A DNA stretch of 64,000 bases from contig NC_044573.1 in the NCBI RefSeq assembly GCF_901933205.1, forward strand, positions 59,398,493 through 59,462,492, written 5' to 3'. The DNA comes from Camarhynchus parvulus (taxonomy: Eukaryota > Chordata > Aves > Passeriformes > Thraupidae). The stretch's first letter is position 1; each line of letters opens with the position of its first letter. This document shows, one piece after another, positions 1 through 13,769 of the stretch. The position numbers were made by a program, and so were the translations under genes. Below the pieces are notes generated by a model. It searched no databases. It was not told where the DNA came from and was given only the letters and a program-made list of their open reading frames with translations.

Positions 1-3000
1 CTCAGCTTCTGACTTGTACTAGTTCTGGCTATTTCAACTTCACTCCTAGCAATACTACAAGTATTGCTCATTTTCTAAGACTTCAGCTACTGTCACCTCC
101 ACCAAGTAGTACATGATTCATGAATTTTTACACTTTTCCACATCTAATAAAGCATCATAAATATAATTTTTGAAATAAACCAAATAGCTTCAGTACAGAG
201 GACTGATCCATAATCGTCCAAAAGGATTTAAATACGTGATTTTCAACTCCTAGGACACTGGTCAAATTCCAAACTACTTGAGAAGAAGAAGGAAGGAGTA
301 GGCAGATCCAGAAAACAAATGGAAGCATTTCTCAATTAAGGAGACTAGTCTAATCTAGTCTTTCAACATGAAAAGTGTATTGTAACATCACCAATAATTT
401 TTCTCATTACTATTCTTTCTTTGCCCTTCTATCTAAATAATATTGGTCTCAATTGCTAATTATATAATCCACTATTCAATTACCTTAGCTCTTTCTCCAT
501 GACCTCCTTTTTTAATAACATTACCAGAGCATAAGGCAAGAAAGTAAAGCCCCTAAATTTGAGACAGTTAATCTCTCTATTTAGATCTGAGCAAGCCTCC
601 TTTAGAAGAAAAATGAGAGTACTCCAAACTTGTACTCTGAAGTTCTGTATGAAATAAAACAACTCTGTCAATGACTGACAGAACATCTCCCTAATCAAGC
701 TACATGCTGATGTTAACTTCCCCCAGCACTTCATGTCTCAGTGGCTCAGGTTTCTGAGGTAGCTTTCTTTTTTTGGTTATGTTCTTGAAATGCCATACTG
801 AGTTAGAGAAATACAATGTTAAGAAACTTCTAGCATAAGAGAGCAGCAAAACTTGCTTGTCTCTTTACAAACGTGGAAATCCTTAAGTGAAATTGGGGGG
901 ACTACTGTGTAATACTACATATTTTAGAGCACAAAACCACCAAAACTCTCTCAGTGTAATTAGGAAATGTAGATTTTGGAATTCATGTCTAAACATCTGA
1001 TGGAAGTCTGCCCAGACAAGGAAAAGGAATGAAAGAGACCAACTCTTAGTATTTTTATTTATAAATTCTACTTAGCCCTCAGAAGGAGCAAAATGATGAA
1101 TTTTATTTGTTCATACTAAATTTTGCTGTTGGAGTTAATTCTTCATAAGTAATCTATTGTATATCATTTCAGATTTTTTAAAAGCTTACTTTGAGGAAGC
1201 CAAATCATGATAATTACATCACCACAGTGAAAAGTTTTACAGCCACTGAAGAAACATGAAAGCAGTTGGTTACCCTGAAGATGAAAAGTATTTCTGCACA
1301 TAAATGTAGCATAAAATAAGACATAACTGCACTTGAACTAAACAGTCATGTAAACAGCAACTTCTTGCCATTTGAAAACAAGTCTACACACAAAAATGAA
1401 TATAATGTCTTCCCTTTTGTGATAGGGAACAGTTAATCACAGATTACAGGACAAATAGGGGTAACAGAGAGCATCCATTTATAACAGAGGTTGATTTTGG
1501 ATCCAAGCTTGTTTTATCTGGCATATCAGCAATACTACAGGAAACCACACTCAGATTAGAATGCATAAGGTTGAAAGATTCACAACGTTATCAGATTTCC
1601 CATAGAGTATGCTGTTGCTCTGGGCAGCATTCTAAGACTGGTAAGAAAAGCCAGATGCAAATCTAGGGCATTTTTTAACCTTTATTTAAATTTAAAACTT
1701 CCTATTTATGTTGTTCAAATATCCAGTTTACAAGAGTTTGTTATCAAAGGCAAAAAACATAGGCTGTGACCTGATTTAGAAGGCCACTAAACTTCTGCAT
1801 CCTTCATGCATTACTTGTCCTTCTGGGGCCTGACTCTGCAAACACTAAGCATTCCTCTAAAACAATAACTGGATAACTTTCAAAAATCCCATACTGAGCA
1901 TGTAGAGCAAGAAGGCTGAAAGTGTATCACTCTTAAATAAAGGACAGTATCTCTATTTACACAATTTTTTCTAGGGCCTGCTTCACCATTCTCTCCACAC
2001 CACTGAGGACTGCCTTAACACAAATACCACATTTTAAAACCACCTATTCACCATGTTGCTATTTTTCTAGTCAGCTGATACACGTGGGGCTAATAATCCA
2101 TATTCACCAGGACTGAAGTAACAGAATATGTCTGAAATATATATATATCTGTGCATCATGGCATGCATTGCTTAAAAAGCATCAGCCAGAAGAGTTTCTG
2201 GGAACATTGTACTTGAATACTCCTATCTGGGAAGGAAACCTGACCCCAGATTCTCTCAAGCAGATTAATTACAGATTTTAAGGAAAACAACAATCCCTCA
2301 TCACACATTTCAAATAACTGAATGCAACAATATCCCGCCAAGAGAGCCTCTTTCTTTGTAACAACATTATTTCCAAGAGAAGAACTACTTCTGTTTCCAG
2401 GCCTGTCAGAACAGTCCTCTTGAGCCTTTTTTATGAGACTGAAGACTGATGCACAAACAAATTATTCAAGGTGTGTGCACCTCATCTTTCACTTTCAGGT
2501 CTTGAACCAAGTAAGCTGCCAGATCCAAGGATAAGTTTGTGGGTAGAACACATGAACCTGCTAGATTTAATAACATCACTAGAATACTAAAATTAATTCA
2601 GTATCCCATTATACATCCACTATATAAAAGCACACCGTACTTATCTAAATAGCAGTTTACAGACCTCATTTATGAACGTGGAAAGAACAGCTTAGCTCAC
2701 CTTCCAAGTACACATCTATTTTAGACAGATACAAAAATTTCAGTTGAATGGAAGTTATGCAGAAACATTCGCTAGAGAAAGGGGATGAAGTATAACAATA
2801 ATATTGGAACACAAAAGGGCCTCTTCCAAGGGTGGGAATTATGATCTGTCTCAAGTCAAGGATGTTCTTAAGAATACTATTTTAAAGAGCAAAGTGCCTC
2901 AGAATAGCTACAATCCCCTTATTTGTTTCTCCTTACAGTATCTATCGCCACAGCTAGGTCACGTCTAAGGGCCATCTGTCGGCTTTAAACCACATGCTCT

Positions 3001-5084
3001 TTATCTCAGTCCTACAACCACAGTCTAGTATCAAAACCACAGATTTACTCAAAATTGCTGCCAAATTCTGAAAGCCCTAGATAATATATTTGGTTGTAAT
3101 TTTAATGCATCTTGGCAATATGCAGTAATTCTAACCATTATATATGTGGCATCTTAGCTAGAGCAACATACATTGTGACGAAGCTTAAGTATAGTAGAGC
3201 ACACTAGGGACAAAAATTCAGTTAAGATTTTAATAAAGGAGAACATCCATTAACTAGAGATAAAATAGGTTAAAATGTCAGGGGTTTTTTAAGAAGAAAG
3301 CTACAAAGATACCCAGGAAGTAAACAGCTTGTGTGTGCTTGCCAATTTAAAAACAAATAAATAAATGTAAAGCAAATATATTAATTCACTTTCATGCTAA
3401 TTATATTTCCTAGTGGAAACTAAGGATGAGAAGTATCGTACCTTAAAATCTCTTTAGGTCCAATAACACTAAATACACTCTTACACATTAAATCCACCTT
3501 AAAATCTAATAAGGTGTCAGATACAATTAGGTCTGCTAATAAAAATTAATCAGAGTTCTTTTAGAATAAGCCTTTAAAACCTTGAGCTTACTTCTTAAGA
3601 CACTTTATCCAATAAAGGCTGAATCCTTTGCTGAATTTTCTCAGCACTGGTAAAAATTACAAGAATTATTGGTACATAAAGAATTATATTACTGTTTGGC
3701 ATTACTCCTTGTCAGGTTTTTCATAAAACATAGAGACACTCATAAGTGCATATGTAGGAGTGATTAATGTTTATGAAACAGAACAGTGGGATTCCAGAAG
3801 TACCATATGATGACATGTCAATATTTTGATCCTCACAGACTTAGAACAGCTGTTTCCTCAGCCCAGCTGATACAGTGAAAACATCTCAAATTCGACACAG
3901 ATAAGTTTCATTCCTAAGAAAAGAGACTACTATGGATCTGTATATGTAATTTTAAAGAACATACCATTTCCAGGATTAATTTATCTTAAATTTTTGGTTT
4001 ACTGTTAAGGTATTGCTGTAGAGTCAAAGGATCTAATAGAAAGATAGAAACATAACCTCATTTAAACAGGAAACAACATTAAATGCTTCTTAATAGCTCT
4101 GTGTAGCCACTCACTCCCTAGTTTTCAACTACAGCTAATGCTTCAGTTTAACAATACATTCTGACACCCCTGGGACCCTCTGGCCACTCTCATTCTTCCA
4201 GACATTGTAGAAATAAATGGCTTGCACACAAATACGTTCAGCAGAACAGCAAGACAGAACAAAATGTTCTGTTCTGTGTTGTATGCTTCTTCCATAATGA
4301 TTTGGAGTTGAATTCTTGCCATGAGGGAGCCAGTAAGAATTTCACTGTAATTTCAAACAAACCTAACTTTCCTCTAAAATGAGTACATATCACACAATTT
4401 GACTTATATTATTTCAACCAACAGCCATAAAGGAAGACCAAGTAGTGATTGAGAGAAAATTGTTTCATTGGACCCTCTGTGGATTTGGTTTAACAGGGAA
4501 TACGTAAATTCAGTTTCACTTCCAGAAAATAAATGTAGAGGAACTGTCATACTGTGGACAGATTCTACATTTTTAAACTAATTTCAGAAGTGATTTACAG
4601 GTCTGCTATGCAGAATATAGTGGCTTTTTAATACAAAATTTAATAATTACTTGAGTTTATTAAACTGATTGAAGAAACTAATTTAATCTCATTCTAGATT
4701 GTCTTAATAATGTTGACTCACTTTGAAACCAAATGATGTATTACAAAGATACTTAGGCCAATTAATGGATTCATTCATCAATGGATTTTCAGATAATTGG
4801 AAGTATTTATTTTCATACCTTTCACCTAAATTTCCTTTTAATTCCCATAAATTAAAAGGACAAAAGTACTCTATGGGACAAGAGTAGCTTAAGAGAGTCT
4901 TTTATGGACCTTGTGTGAAGTCATGCACCTGAGCAGTATAAAGGCTCCTACAGGCACATTTTAACCTGGGGATCTGTCAGGTTATCTGAGGCACACACTG
5001 CTCAGCCACTCGGCTTCTCTGGCATGAACCTAATTGAGCTCATGCAACAGTTACCGGGAAGAAAAGTCTCTGCTGTCATAACAG
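1..5084. other. AT-rich non-coding stretch, no gene seen
   Basis: I see no convincing exon, RNA gene or recent repeat here. Open frames are short and have no recognisable domain. If the minus-strand gene starting at 16,091 is real, this is probably intron or the region 3' of its early exons. One perfect inverted repeat lies at 4,834-4,859: 10-bp arms CCTTTTAATT/AATTAAAAGG with a 6-nt loop. It is A+T-rich and may be chance. Confidence 0.5.
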
Positions 5085-5459
5085 CAACATCAGTGCTGTT
5101 CAGCCTAGAGCAGAGAAGCTTGCATGAAGACCTCAAAGAAACCTTCCAGGATCTGAAAGGGACCTACAGGGAAGCCAGGGATGGACTCTACATCAGGAAG
5201 TGTAGTGATAGGACAAGGAGTAATGGGTTCATACAAAGAAGAGAAATTTAGTTTAGATAAACTTCTTTACTGTGAGGATGGTGAGACACTGAATAGGCTG
5301 CCCAGAGAGGTTGTGGATGCACCGCATCCCTGTCTGTGTTCAAATCCAGTCTGGATGGGGCACTGAGCAACCTGGTCCAGTGTCCCTGCCCCTGGCAGAG
5401 GCACTGGAACAAGATGATCTTAAAAGTCCCTTCCAAACCAAGTCATTTCTGTGATTGTT
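5085..5459 (+). mobile_element. CR1 LINE fragment, 3' end
   Basis: This is the 3' part of an avian CR1 retrotransposon in plus orientation. It reads as a decayed copy of the usual tail: a 'ctgttcagcctagag' start, 'gggatggactctacatcagg', 'aggctgcccagagaggttgtgg', and a 3' end with 'cccttccaaaccaagtcatttctgtgatt'-like sequence (5,428-5,457). Small indels and substitutions break every frame, so it is an old, 5'-truncated, non-coding copy. Overlapping open frames of 60-75 codons here are repeat-derived. Confidence 0.85.
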
Positions 5460-8400
5460 ACAGCAGAGGAAGAGAGGCAGTAGTTGAATGCGTGTTAAGC
5501 AGGAGTTATTTTCACTTTGCATCAACTCATACAAACCTATATTTATATAAACTATAAATCTATTTAGGTCTTACTTTTCCTAACTTATTCAAACTGCCTG
5601 TTCAGTGACACTTTCTGTGCTGTGCTTCTTAATGTTTCCAGGCATACGTCTTTCCATGAAAATATTTACAAATAAAATTCAGGAAAAGTGAGACTGAGAA
5701 TTTCTTGCATGAGAAATGTGAAACAGGTTTGTTTCAAAAATACATAAAAGTGAGGTGGATGATTAAAGCACAGTCTACATTCAAAGCAACAACACATTTC
5801 ACCATTTTTTAAGAAGACTGCCTACAAATTACCCCATCTTCCACAGAGATGGTGAGATAAAAATGAAAATTGATGGTCTATAAATGATTGCGTGTAGAAC
5901 TGGAATTCCTGATCAGTCATAGTAGATAAGGCAGAACACTTGCTACTTACTGGATCTTTAATAACTGAGTTGTAAGAAACTAACTGAATCCTGTTTAGCT
6001 GAATGATGCATTTTCTCATGTTAAGTGAAGAAGACCACTATAAGAATGACAAAAAATTACTGAATAGCTTCCAATGTAACTAATATCCACATCTATCAAT
6101 TCAATTTAAGACTAATTCCAACCCAGGCAGGCATACAGCTTGTCAAAATCTTTATGAATTTTTCTATAAACTGAGTTCTTTCCTTTTTCGCTGTGAAATC
6201 ATAGTTTATGATACTCAGACATATTCTCAACTGCTCTTCTGAAAACCCATGTCTACCATTATAGCCCTTATTAATATGTCTAATACACATTCCTTGACAG
6301 TTTTTTTCTCAATATAATATAAAAAAGCACTCTGGATCTTGCCAACACAACACATTTATCCATGTCTTTACTAATTCTATACTTTAATATATCTACATAT
6401 GTATTCAATTCTTACTCTACAGTTACAAGGTTACCATGGGAAGCCTTTTTAAATAAGAACATCATATTTGGTGCCTTCTATTTCTCCTCTAATGAGGTGG
6501 TTCATATAACCTGTTCAACAATCAGTTGTATAATACCATTACTTTTTCAGCATTTTCACACCAAATTCTTTACAACCTTCCCTAAGCCTTGAATTAAAAT
6601 ACCTCTTTCTCTACAGCTGTTGAGCTGAAAGCACTCCTCAGCTTTAATTTGTATCAAAGTTGATTTCACAAACATTTTCATGCTAACAACAAATTCTATA
6701 CCCAGAGCTGATAACTTCATAAACCAGATTTTCTATCCTCCTATATCTGCTGTTTAGATCAAAACCCCAAGGATATTATCTATGTTTTCTATAATGCTAA
6801 ACACAATCAGAAATTACCTTTCATTAGTTTGCTCATCACCACAATTTTTCTCATCAACTATTTTATACATGTTATCCAGCACCCTACGACCTCTGCCTAT
6901 ATGGCACTTTCATCTTAGTCCCAAAGAGCCTGGAATATAAAGACAAGGTTTCATGTCAGTAAAGGTTAATCTCTGAAGCAAAAAGCTTCATTTCTTAGCA
7001 GTAATCTCACTGAATATCTATTTTTTTTTCTTCTTACAGACATGCATAAATAGTCTTGCCTCCCAAATTTTTACCCTCAAAAAGTACGTTGTGTTCCTCG
7101 GTGTTTTCTAAAATGAGCACCAACAAGCTATATATGTTTCTGTAATCTCACATGTATCTGTAAGCTATATGTTAAAATGAAAATCACAAATTACTAAAAT
7201 AAAGCCCAGATTTTATAGATAATGAAAAACAGAAACATTGTGCAAAAACGATACACACAGTTTTGCACTCTGTCCAGAGTAATATACTAAACCAAGCACT
7301 GATCTGTCTCTTACTAGTGGTAGAAAGGCAATATAATTATCTTGAGTGACATTATGGGGCTTCATTCAGGTGCAGGCCAAAAGCAGACCGGCAGAACAAG
7401 TAGCTACACAAAAACCTCTTTATAAGAGAAGTTTTAAATAGATCTTTTGGGACAAATATATACTGCAAGTAGAAGCAAAGTACTGTACAAACAGCCTTCA
7501 GACGTGTGAGTGTCATGAAGAACCCAGACATTAGAATGAGGTGCATACATTGATTCCTTTAGATATTATTCTCTAAGAAATACAGCCAAATTTGAAACCA
7601 TGAGTGTACTAACCCTGACCAAAGGATAAGGCTTATCCTCAATGAATAGACAAATGACTCAGTCTAACAGCTTGAGTTCCACTTTATTCTTGCGAGACAG
7701 TGTCTCATTTCACCAAGAACTGACTCAACCTCTTGAAGCACATGATGATGATTATGGTTATTGTTTCTTTCCTCACCACTTTCATATGCCACAAAAGTTC
7801 TTTCACTAATTAAACTATGAGCTTCAAAGTCACTTTTAAATAACTCCTAACAATATGGCAGGCAGATTCAGTACTTTTTCTCCTCCAGTTAGCAAGCTAT
7901 GAAGTTGATACTATTTAAGCATTTAACTATTAATTTTTCTGGCAAATGACTGTCTTAATCTCTATGTCAAAGCTCCAGTGGGGCGAAGAAGCTGAAGCTG
8001 CATGTATAATCAATGATTATAGGGCATGCATGTAAAGGCTTCCCACTTACTCTGAATTTAGAAAATATTTCTCATATTTACTACATAAGCATACCAAAAG
8101 TGACACTTACAGACCCTAATTCCACACAACACACAACCTTAATACAATGGAACTAATTTAGAAGGCTGCATCCAGCTGTAGAAAGACATTGTGCTTAAGA
8201 GAATAACTCAGCGTGCATATTACAAATATATTTTTCAATTAAATGTGTGGGTGTTTTTCTCATGGTAAAGAAAACCTTTTTGTGTGAGGACTCAATCATC
8301 TTTAAGAAGGAATGATTAATATAAAATAATATTCAATTGTACCAAAATCAAAAATCAATGAGAAATATACTCTGGTTTATACCATGAACATGTGGGAATC

Positions 8401-10552
8401 CCTATATTCATAATTGGGGTGTTGCCACAACTGTCATAAAAGTTGACTAAAAAAGTGATGCACAGGGATGAAATAGTATCCAAAACAGCTTTTTTTCTGG
8501 TAAAATTAACTACTTCAGCAGTGTCAATGATGGCTTAAAGTTAAACCTAAGAAATGTACTTGCGGTGGTCTGCAGTCTTTTTGATGACATGACAAAAATT
8601 CATGCATAATTCACACAGTCAAATTAGATGTGAAAGTGCACCACATCTCAATCACCAGCTCTGGGATTTGCACAAACATACTTGTTCCATTCCAGGTTGT
8701 TCCACATACCAAATTCAAAAGCCCTGTATTTTTTTGCCATGTCACTTTGTCCTCTTTGAAAGGCATGGATTTCTTCTTGTTCTGTAGAGCTTTGTGGCTT
8801 TCAGAGGAATCCAGACTACTCACATTATCACCATCGCAGAAGTGCTCAGAAAATGCACAAAGTTGTTATCACTGCCACACAGTATTTTATCACATATATG
8901 TAGAAATCACTAATGTAAAAATGTAAAGGAACATTTGTTCCTTCTCCCAGTCAAAAAGTTATTCAACAACAAATGTATAGCAGTAGGTCTGCACTCCCCA
9001 TGCAGGATAAATGACTGGAAACTTAATATACAATACAATCCTTTACAGTAGCGATTAGCCAGACACTTCTGTGGAACAGGATTACAAGCTGAATTGTAGA
9101 CCAGTAAGCATATAAGACAGTAATAAATTGCCACATTCAGCATCTCCCATCAAAACCTAAAGGTAGTCTGAGTGGAAGTGGCATCAAAAATTCACAGGGT
9201 TCATCTAAGAAGTAGTTGTGTATGTAGAAAACCAAATTAAACCCTTAATAAACTCTCACTATCGGTGGAAGTGTGCAGAGAAACAGGGGTTCTGATTTCT
9301 TTTTCTTGCACCTTCAAACTCCTGATTGCCAATCCCCAGCATTGCTTCATTTTCCTGTAGCAGTGGGAAATACATTACAGTATGTTTAGAGGCATTCTTC
9401 CAACTCTTTCTAATTGACCTTGAAGAACACCCCCACTTACTGCGGTAGGTGAACAATGAGAAGATATAGTAATTTGCCATTAAAAGGAATTGATATAGCT
9501 ATAAAAAGAAATTTTATATAATATTTTGTTCATTTTTAGGTAATTTCTTTTTTATTACATCTTAAGTCCATGAATCATGACAGCAGTACATACACGTCAG
9601 TTGGGACAGAACAAGGCATTGTAATGGTATTTGGATAATCCACTCTGCAGGAATGTTCATTATTCTTCCTGAGCTTTCACAAGAGTTCCCTGGCATAATG
9701 CTGCTACAGCTGCTTTACAGTCTAATGTTATTACAAGGTCTGATTCAAAGACAATGTCTGCTAGAGGAATCTGGCAGGGTGCAAGAGCCCTATGAAAATC
9801 CTTGTGATGCTAAGGGGTAACTAATGGAGACTGAACTGCTGAAAAAAAATGTGAGAAGTAACAGTTATTTGTTTTGAGTGTTGCAAGAATCCTGAGTGAT
9901 CTTTGTTATTTTTCAGTACAAAAATCACACAAATCCAAGTTATTTTTTCTGGAAATCTTACAATTTTTCTAATAAAAATAAATTACAAAGTCTAATCTCA
10001 AACCTTACCCACAGTACAGAAGGGGTGCAAAATGCCATTTTCTTCAGAACCTCTCTTATCTATATGTTTTGGATTGAAGAAAACATGAAAACTGCAGAAA
10101 AACAGAAACTAGGAATTGGCTATCAACTGCAGTAGCTGGTAAAAGGCAATAAATAACATGTAGTCATCAAGAGCCAGCTCATGAAAGAGCTTTATTGGCA
10201 AACACAAGGAATTCCCTCTCCTATTTCAAACACATGGATGGAATCAATATAAAGTTTAACAAACACAACATTTTGGTTTGTCTTTTACATGCGCAAGATT
10301 TGGTCTGTATAATCGCCAGCATGGCCTGAGTTGCTAGTGTGTGACATATGAGCTCACATATTCTAGATAGAACTCTTGGTGAGGACAAAAATATCCAGTA
10401 ATTAAGGAACTATTATCTATGAAAAAAGTTGGTAAAGAAAAGGAGATCATTAGGTATGCACACTGGTTCACATTTGCACGTATTTGTGTCCACAAGGCAT
10501 TACCACCATTTCTGACCTGTAAATATGAGGAGTCTGAACTTTGGGGGTGGGC
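5460..10552. other. AT-rich non-coding stretch, no gene seen
   Basis: No exon with flanking splice sites, RNA gene or clear repeat could be supported. The longest frames, around 8.6-8.9 kb on both strands, are unrecognised and overlap each other on opposite strands. Confidence 0.45.
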
Positions 10553-10712
10553 AGAGAAAAAGAAAAAGAAAAAGAAAAAGAAAAAGAAAAAGAAAAAGAA
10601 AAAGAAAAAGAAAAAGAAAAAGAAAAAGAAAAAGAAAAAGAAAAAGAAAAAGAAAAAGAAAAGAAAAAGAAAAGAAAAAGAAAAAGAAAAAGAAAAAAGA
10701 AAAAGAAAAAGG
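10553..10712. repeat. (AAAAAG)n hexanucleotide microsatellite
   Basis: About 160 bp of a nearly pure AAAAAG repeat. The first about 108 bp is regular, then come single-base slips to AAAAG units near 10,661-10,675, and a GGAG end. One strand is entirely purine. The lysine/arginine- and phenylalanine/serine-rich open frames crossing it are artefacts of the repeat. Confidence 0.97.
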
Positions 10713-11360
10713 AGAAAAATTCACCCTGCACCAGGAATTCATGCTGCCTCTTATTCCAAAGTACTATAATCTCAAAAAACTGTCAGTCCAAGTAGCTGGA
10801 TAAGAAATTGGAACATGTGTGGGTGGATTCCTTCCTCCAGCCTGAATTAATTAAAAATGATTGTTTGCTGTATTATTTTAAAGCAGATTTTTGGAACAGG
10901 TTAAAGAACCACTGTTCTGACTTTAGCATTTCAAGCCTAATAAGAGTGACTCATGTAAAAAACTTGGAGGAAAATTAATACTAAGGAGGTTAAATATAAA
11001 GTGCGTCTTACCATCTTATGTTCTTATTTGTTGCTTCAGAAATTCACACATTCTTATACAAGACCTACCTCATTCGTGGTTATTTCTAGTTAAAGCATGT
11101 ACACAAAAAAACTCATGTCTCCAGTCAGTCTGAGCAATTCCATCTATTTCTAACACCTTAGGCTGGCCCTTTGCTACTTCTCACATTCTAAACCTTAAAC
11201 ACATATTAATTCCCTCTGCTTTCACTTTCTCAGCCAGTTATTAAACTATAAGAAAGTGATATGGACAACAGCTTTGAAGTAAAAAGGTAAAAGCAATTAC
11301 AATGCATATTTGAGAGCAGCATTTTGGGGCTGGGTAAACCCTGAATAACTGATCAGACAG
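10713..11360. other. Non-coding stretch between two microsatellites
   Basis: AT-rich sequence with no exon, RNA gene or recognisable repeat. Confidence 0.45.
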
Positions 11361-11524
11361 TTATATTACATTATATTATATTATATTATATTATATTATA
11401 TTATATTATATTATATTATATTATATTATATTATATTATATTATATTATATTATATTATATTATATTATATTATATTATATTATATTATATTATATTATA
11501 TTATATTATATTATATTATATTAT
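11361..11524. repeat. (TTATA)n pentanucleotide microsatellite
   Basis: About 33 tandem TTATA units with one visible interruption, a T-to-C at 11,369 in the second unit. The array is followed at once by CTGCTATA-tat-TATAGCAG (11,526-11,544), a perfect 8-bp-arm hairpin. That hairpin's second arm overlaps another inverted repeat, GCAGTA-aa-TACTGC (11,541-11,554). Confidence 0.97.
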
Positions 11525-13167
11525 TCTGCTATATATTATAGCAGTAAATACTGCTAAAAGAGTTGCTAGAACTGATTATGATCTTGTACACATACATTTA
11601 AATAAATAATAATAAAAAAGGAAAAGAAATAGTAATTTCCAGATCATCAAAAAATTTATCTGCCAAAACATTAAACAGCATACAGACTGTGGAAAGGGAA
11701 CATACAGAATATACTATACTTCAGTACACCTTCAGTGAAAAAGGCTTGTTACCTGCTATAACATCCTGAAGCTAGATTAAGTCCTTTAAAAAAAATAAAT
11801 TACACAGAATTTTATGCATTCTATGATGCCAGCCGTCCACAACCGATGCATTCTCCTTTATATATTTGTAGCCAGAGTTCTACACATGTTGACTTACAAG
11901 GACTGCATGGGTTAGATAATGGCTAAATTCTACCTTTCTTCTTGCAGAAGATAAAGTACTTTGGGACTCTTTCTCTTAAATAGCCATTGATTTTCAGTGA
12001 TCATATCTTAAAGATTTTTGCACTGTTTTTACATTTGCTGATATTGGGTAACAGTCTCAAAATTTATTTAGGTGAGAACAAGCTGATAAACAATCATCTA
12101 AGCCTCCTCTTCTCAGAATGGAAATTTACCAACTAAATCTCTTACAAGCTCTGTTCTCCAAATACAGCCAGCACAATGCTTTGAATGTTTAAATGCCATC
12201 AGCCATGATGGAAATGCTCTCCATTACAAGATTAGAGCAGGGTGGTGTTGGTGAGTTTTGAAATTGACCTTACTGCAAAGAAATCTCTATGAAGAAAGAG
12301 GAAATTTGACTTCTGCTTTTACAGATTACATAAGCAAAGCATCTGGGGTGTTTTGGCTCAGGAAAGAGAGAACCTAAGTCTACACACATTCTTCATTCTT
12401 AGGGTCTGAAATACTAAACTTATGTCCTATTAGCCTTGTCTCTTGACTTTTCAGAGTATAGGGTACAATATACACACAGGTTTGTATGTGGGAAAGAATC
12501 TTTTAAGTCCTAGTTGTAATGACATAACACAGAGAATACAGTTTTGAACTAAACTCTCCAGAAACTTGTTTTAAATTGTACACCTACAGAGAGACTTAAA
12601 AATATTGACCTGCCTGCCACCATCCACTGCCTAACAGACGGGCACTAGTCATATCCTGCTGATGTTCACCCCTCATTTCTCTTTCGAGTGAGAAATCTCA
12701 CTCTGACTTTATAAGCATCCTATATACATCACCACTTGGAGTCAACTTACACTTCCTTCCACACATGCTAAAAGCACCTGTACTCCATGAATTATCTCCA
12801 CTGATGTCAGCAGCTGACATTACAGATCAAGTTACTGTGCAGTGTATGTTCCTTAGCCCTGTCCCTTCCATTCACACTTTTCACAGACACATAGCTTCCG
12901 CTCTCTCTCAAAACAGATATTGAGATCCTTTTCAAAAACGCATGCATTCAAGATCAAAAAAAATTTTACATTACCTTCTAAATTACTACTATTTTAGTTC
13001 TCTCCCATTCCACACCAAACAGGATGAATCAAGGTTCAAGAACCAAAGGAACATTGCATAACACTTCGGTCAGTTTACCTTAACTGCAAGTTATGCACAT
13101 CTTTAAGAAACAATGTTGAAGAATGCACATGCCTTTCTGGTTCTGATTCTTCCATCTTCTGAGAAAT
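11525..13167. other. AT-rich non-coding stretch
   Basis: Apart from the hairpin next to the TTATA array I see no supported feature. A 63-nt minus-strand segment at 12,751-12,813 lies between an AG and a GTAAGT; it is discussed as a weak exon candidate in the findings. Confidence 0.45.
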
Positions 13168-13769
13168 TGCACTGGTTTCAGCTTGGGTAGAGTTTATTTT
13201 CTTCACAGTGGCTCACAGGGGGCTGTGTTTTAGATTTGTGTTGAACTCAGTGATGATAATACAGAGATGTTTTTGTTATTGCTTAGCAGGCCTTACACAG
13301 AGCCAAGGCTTTTTCTGCTTTTTGTACTGCCACGCTCGTGAGGAGGCCAGAGATGTAGAGGAAACTGTGAGGAGACACAGCTGGGACAGATGACCCCAAA
13401 AAACCAAAAGGATATTCCATACCATATGACATCATGCTCAGTATATAAAGTGAGAGGAAGAAGCATGAGATGTTTGGAATGATGGTGTTTGTCTTCCCAA
13501 GTAACTGTTATTTGTGATGAGACCTTGCTCTCCTGGGGATGGCTGAACACCTGCCTGCCCATGGGAAGCAGGGAATTAATGCCTTGGTTTGTCTTGTTTG
13601 CCTGCAGAGTTTTTATTTTACCTACTAAACTGCCTTTATATCAATCCAAGAGCTTTCCAGCTTTTACTGATCTGATTTTCTCCCCAGTCCTGCTGGGACT
13701 TGAAGGAGTTGAAGGAGTGAGTAAGGGGCTGTGTGATATTTGGTCATTGGCTGGGGTTAAACCATGACA
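13168..13769 (+). mobile_element. Solo LTR of an endogenous retrovirus, with 5-bp target duplication
   Basis: The 602-bp element starts TGCACTGGTTTCAGC and ends GGGGTTAAACCATGACA, so it has the TG...CA termini of a retroviral LTR. The same five bases, GAAAT, flank it on both sides (13,163-13,167 and 13,770-13,774). Inside is a promoter-like TATATAAA at 13,442-13,449, preceded by 'ccataccatatgacatcatgc', a segment I recognise from a widespread avian LTR family. There is no internal gag-pol sequence, so this is a solo LTR left by LTR-LTR recombination. It sits in the presumed first intron of the minus-strand gene starting at 16,091. A 5-bp duplication suits an ERVL-type element; the exact family needs a library search. 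Confidence 0.88.

Noticed and set aside
8611..8823. Minus-strand frame with protein-like text (KEDKVTWQKNTGLLNLVCG)
   Set aside because: It begins at a GTG, has no splice sites or recognisable domain, and a plus-strand frame of 98 codons overlaps it. It could be an unknown repeat; not supportable as a gene.
9259..9480. Minus-strand frame considered as exon 2 of the CpG-island gene
   Set aside because: It has an internal CGCAG/TAAG but no usable AG acceptor plus GT donor pair in frame, and no domain.
10419..10803. Lys/Arg/Glu-rich and Phe/Ser/Leu-rich frames up to 116 codons
   Set aside because: They are direct translations of the AAAAAG microsatellite.
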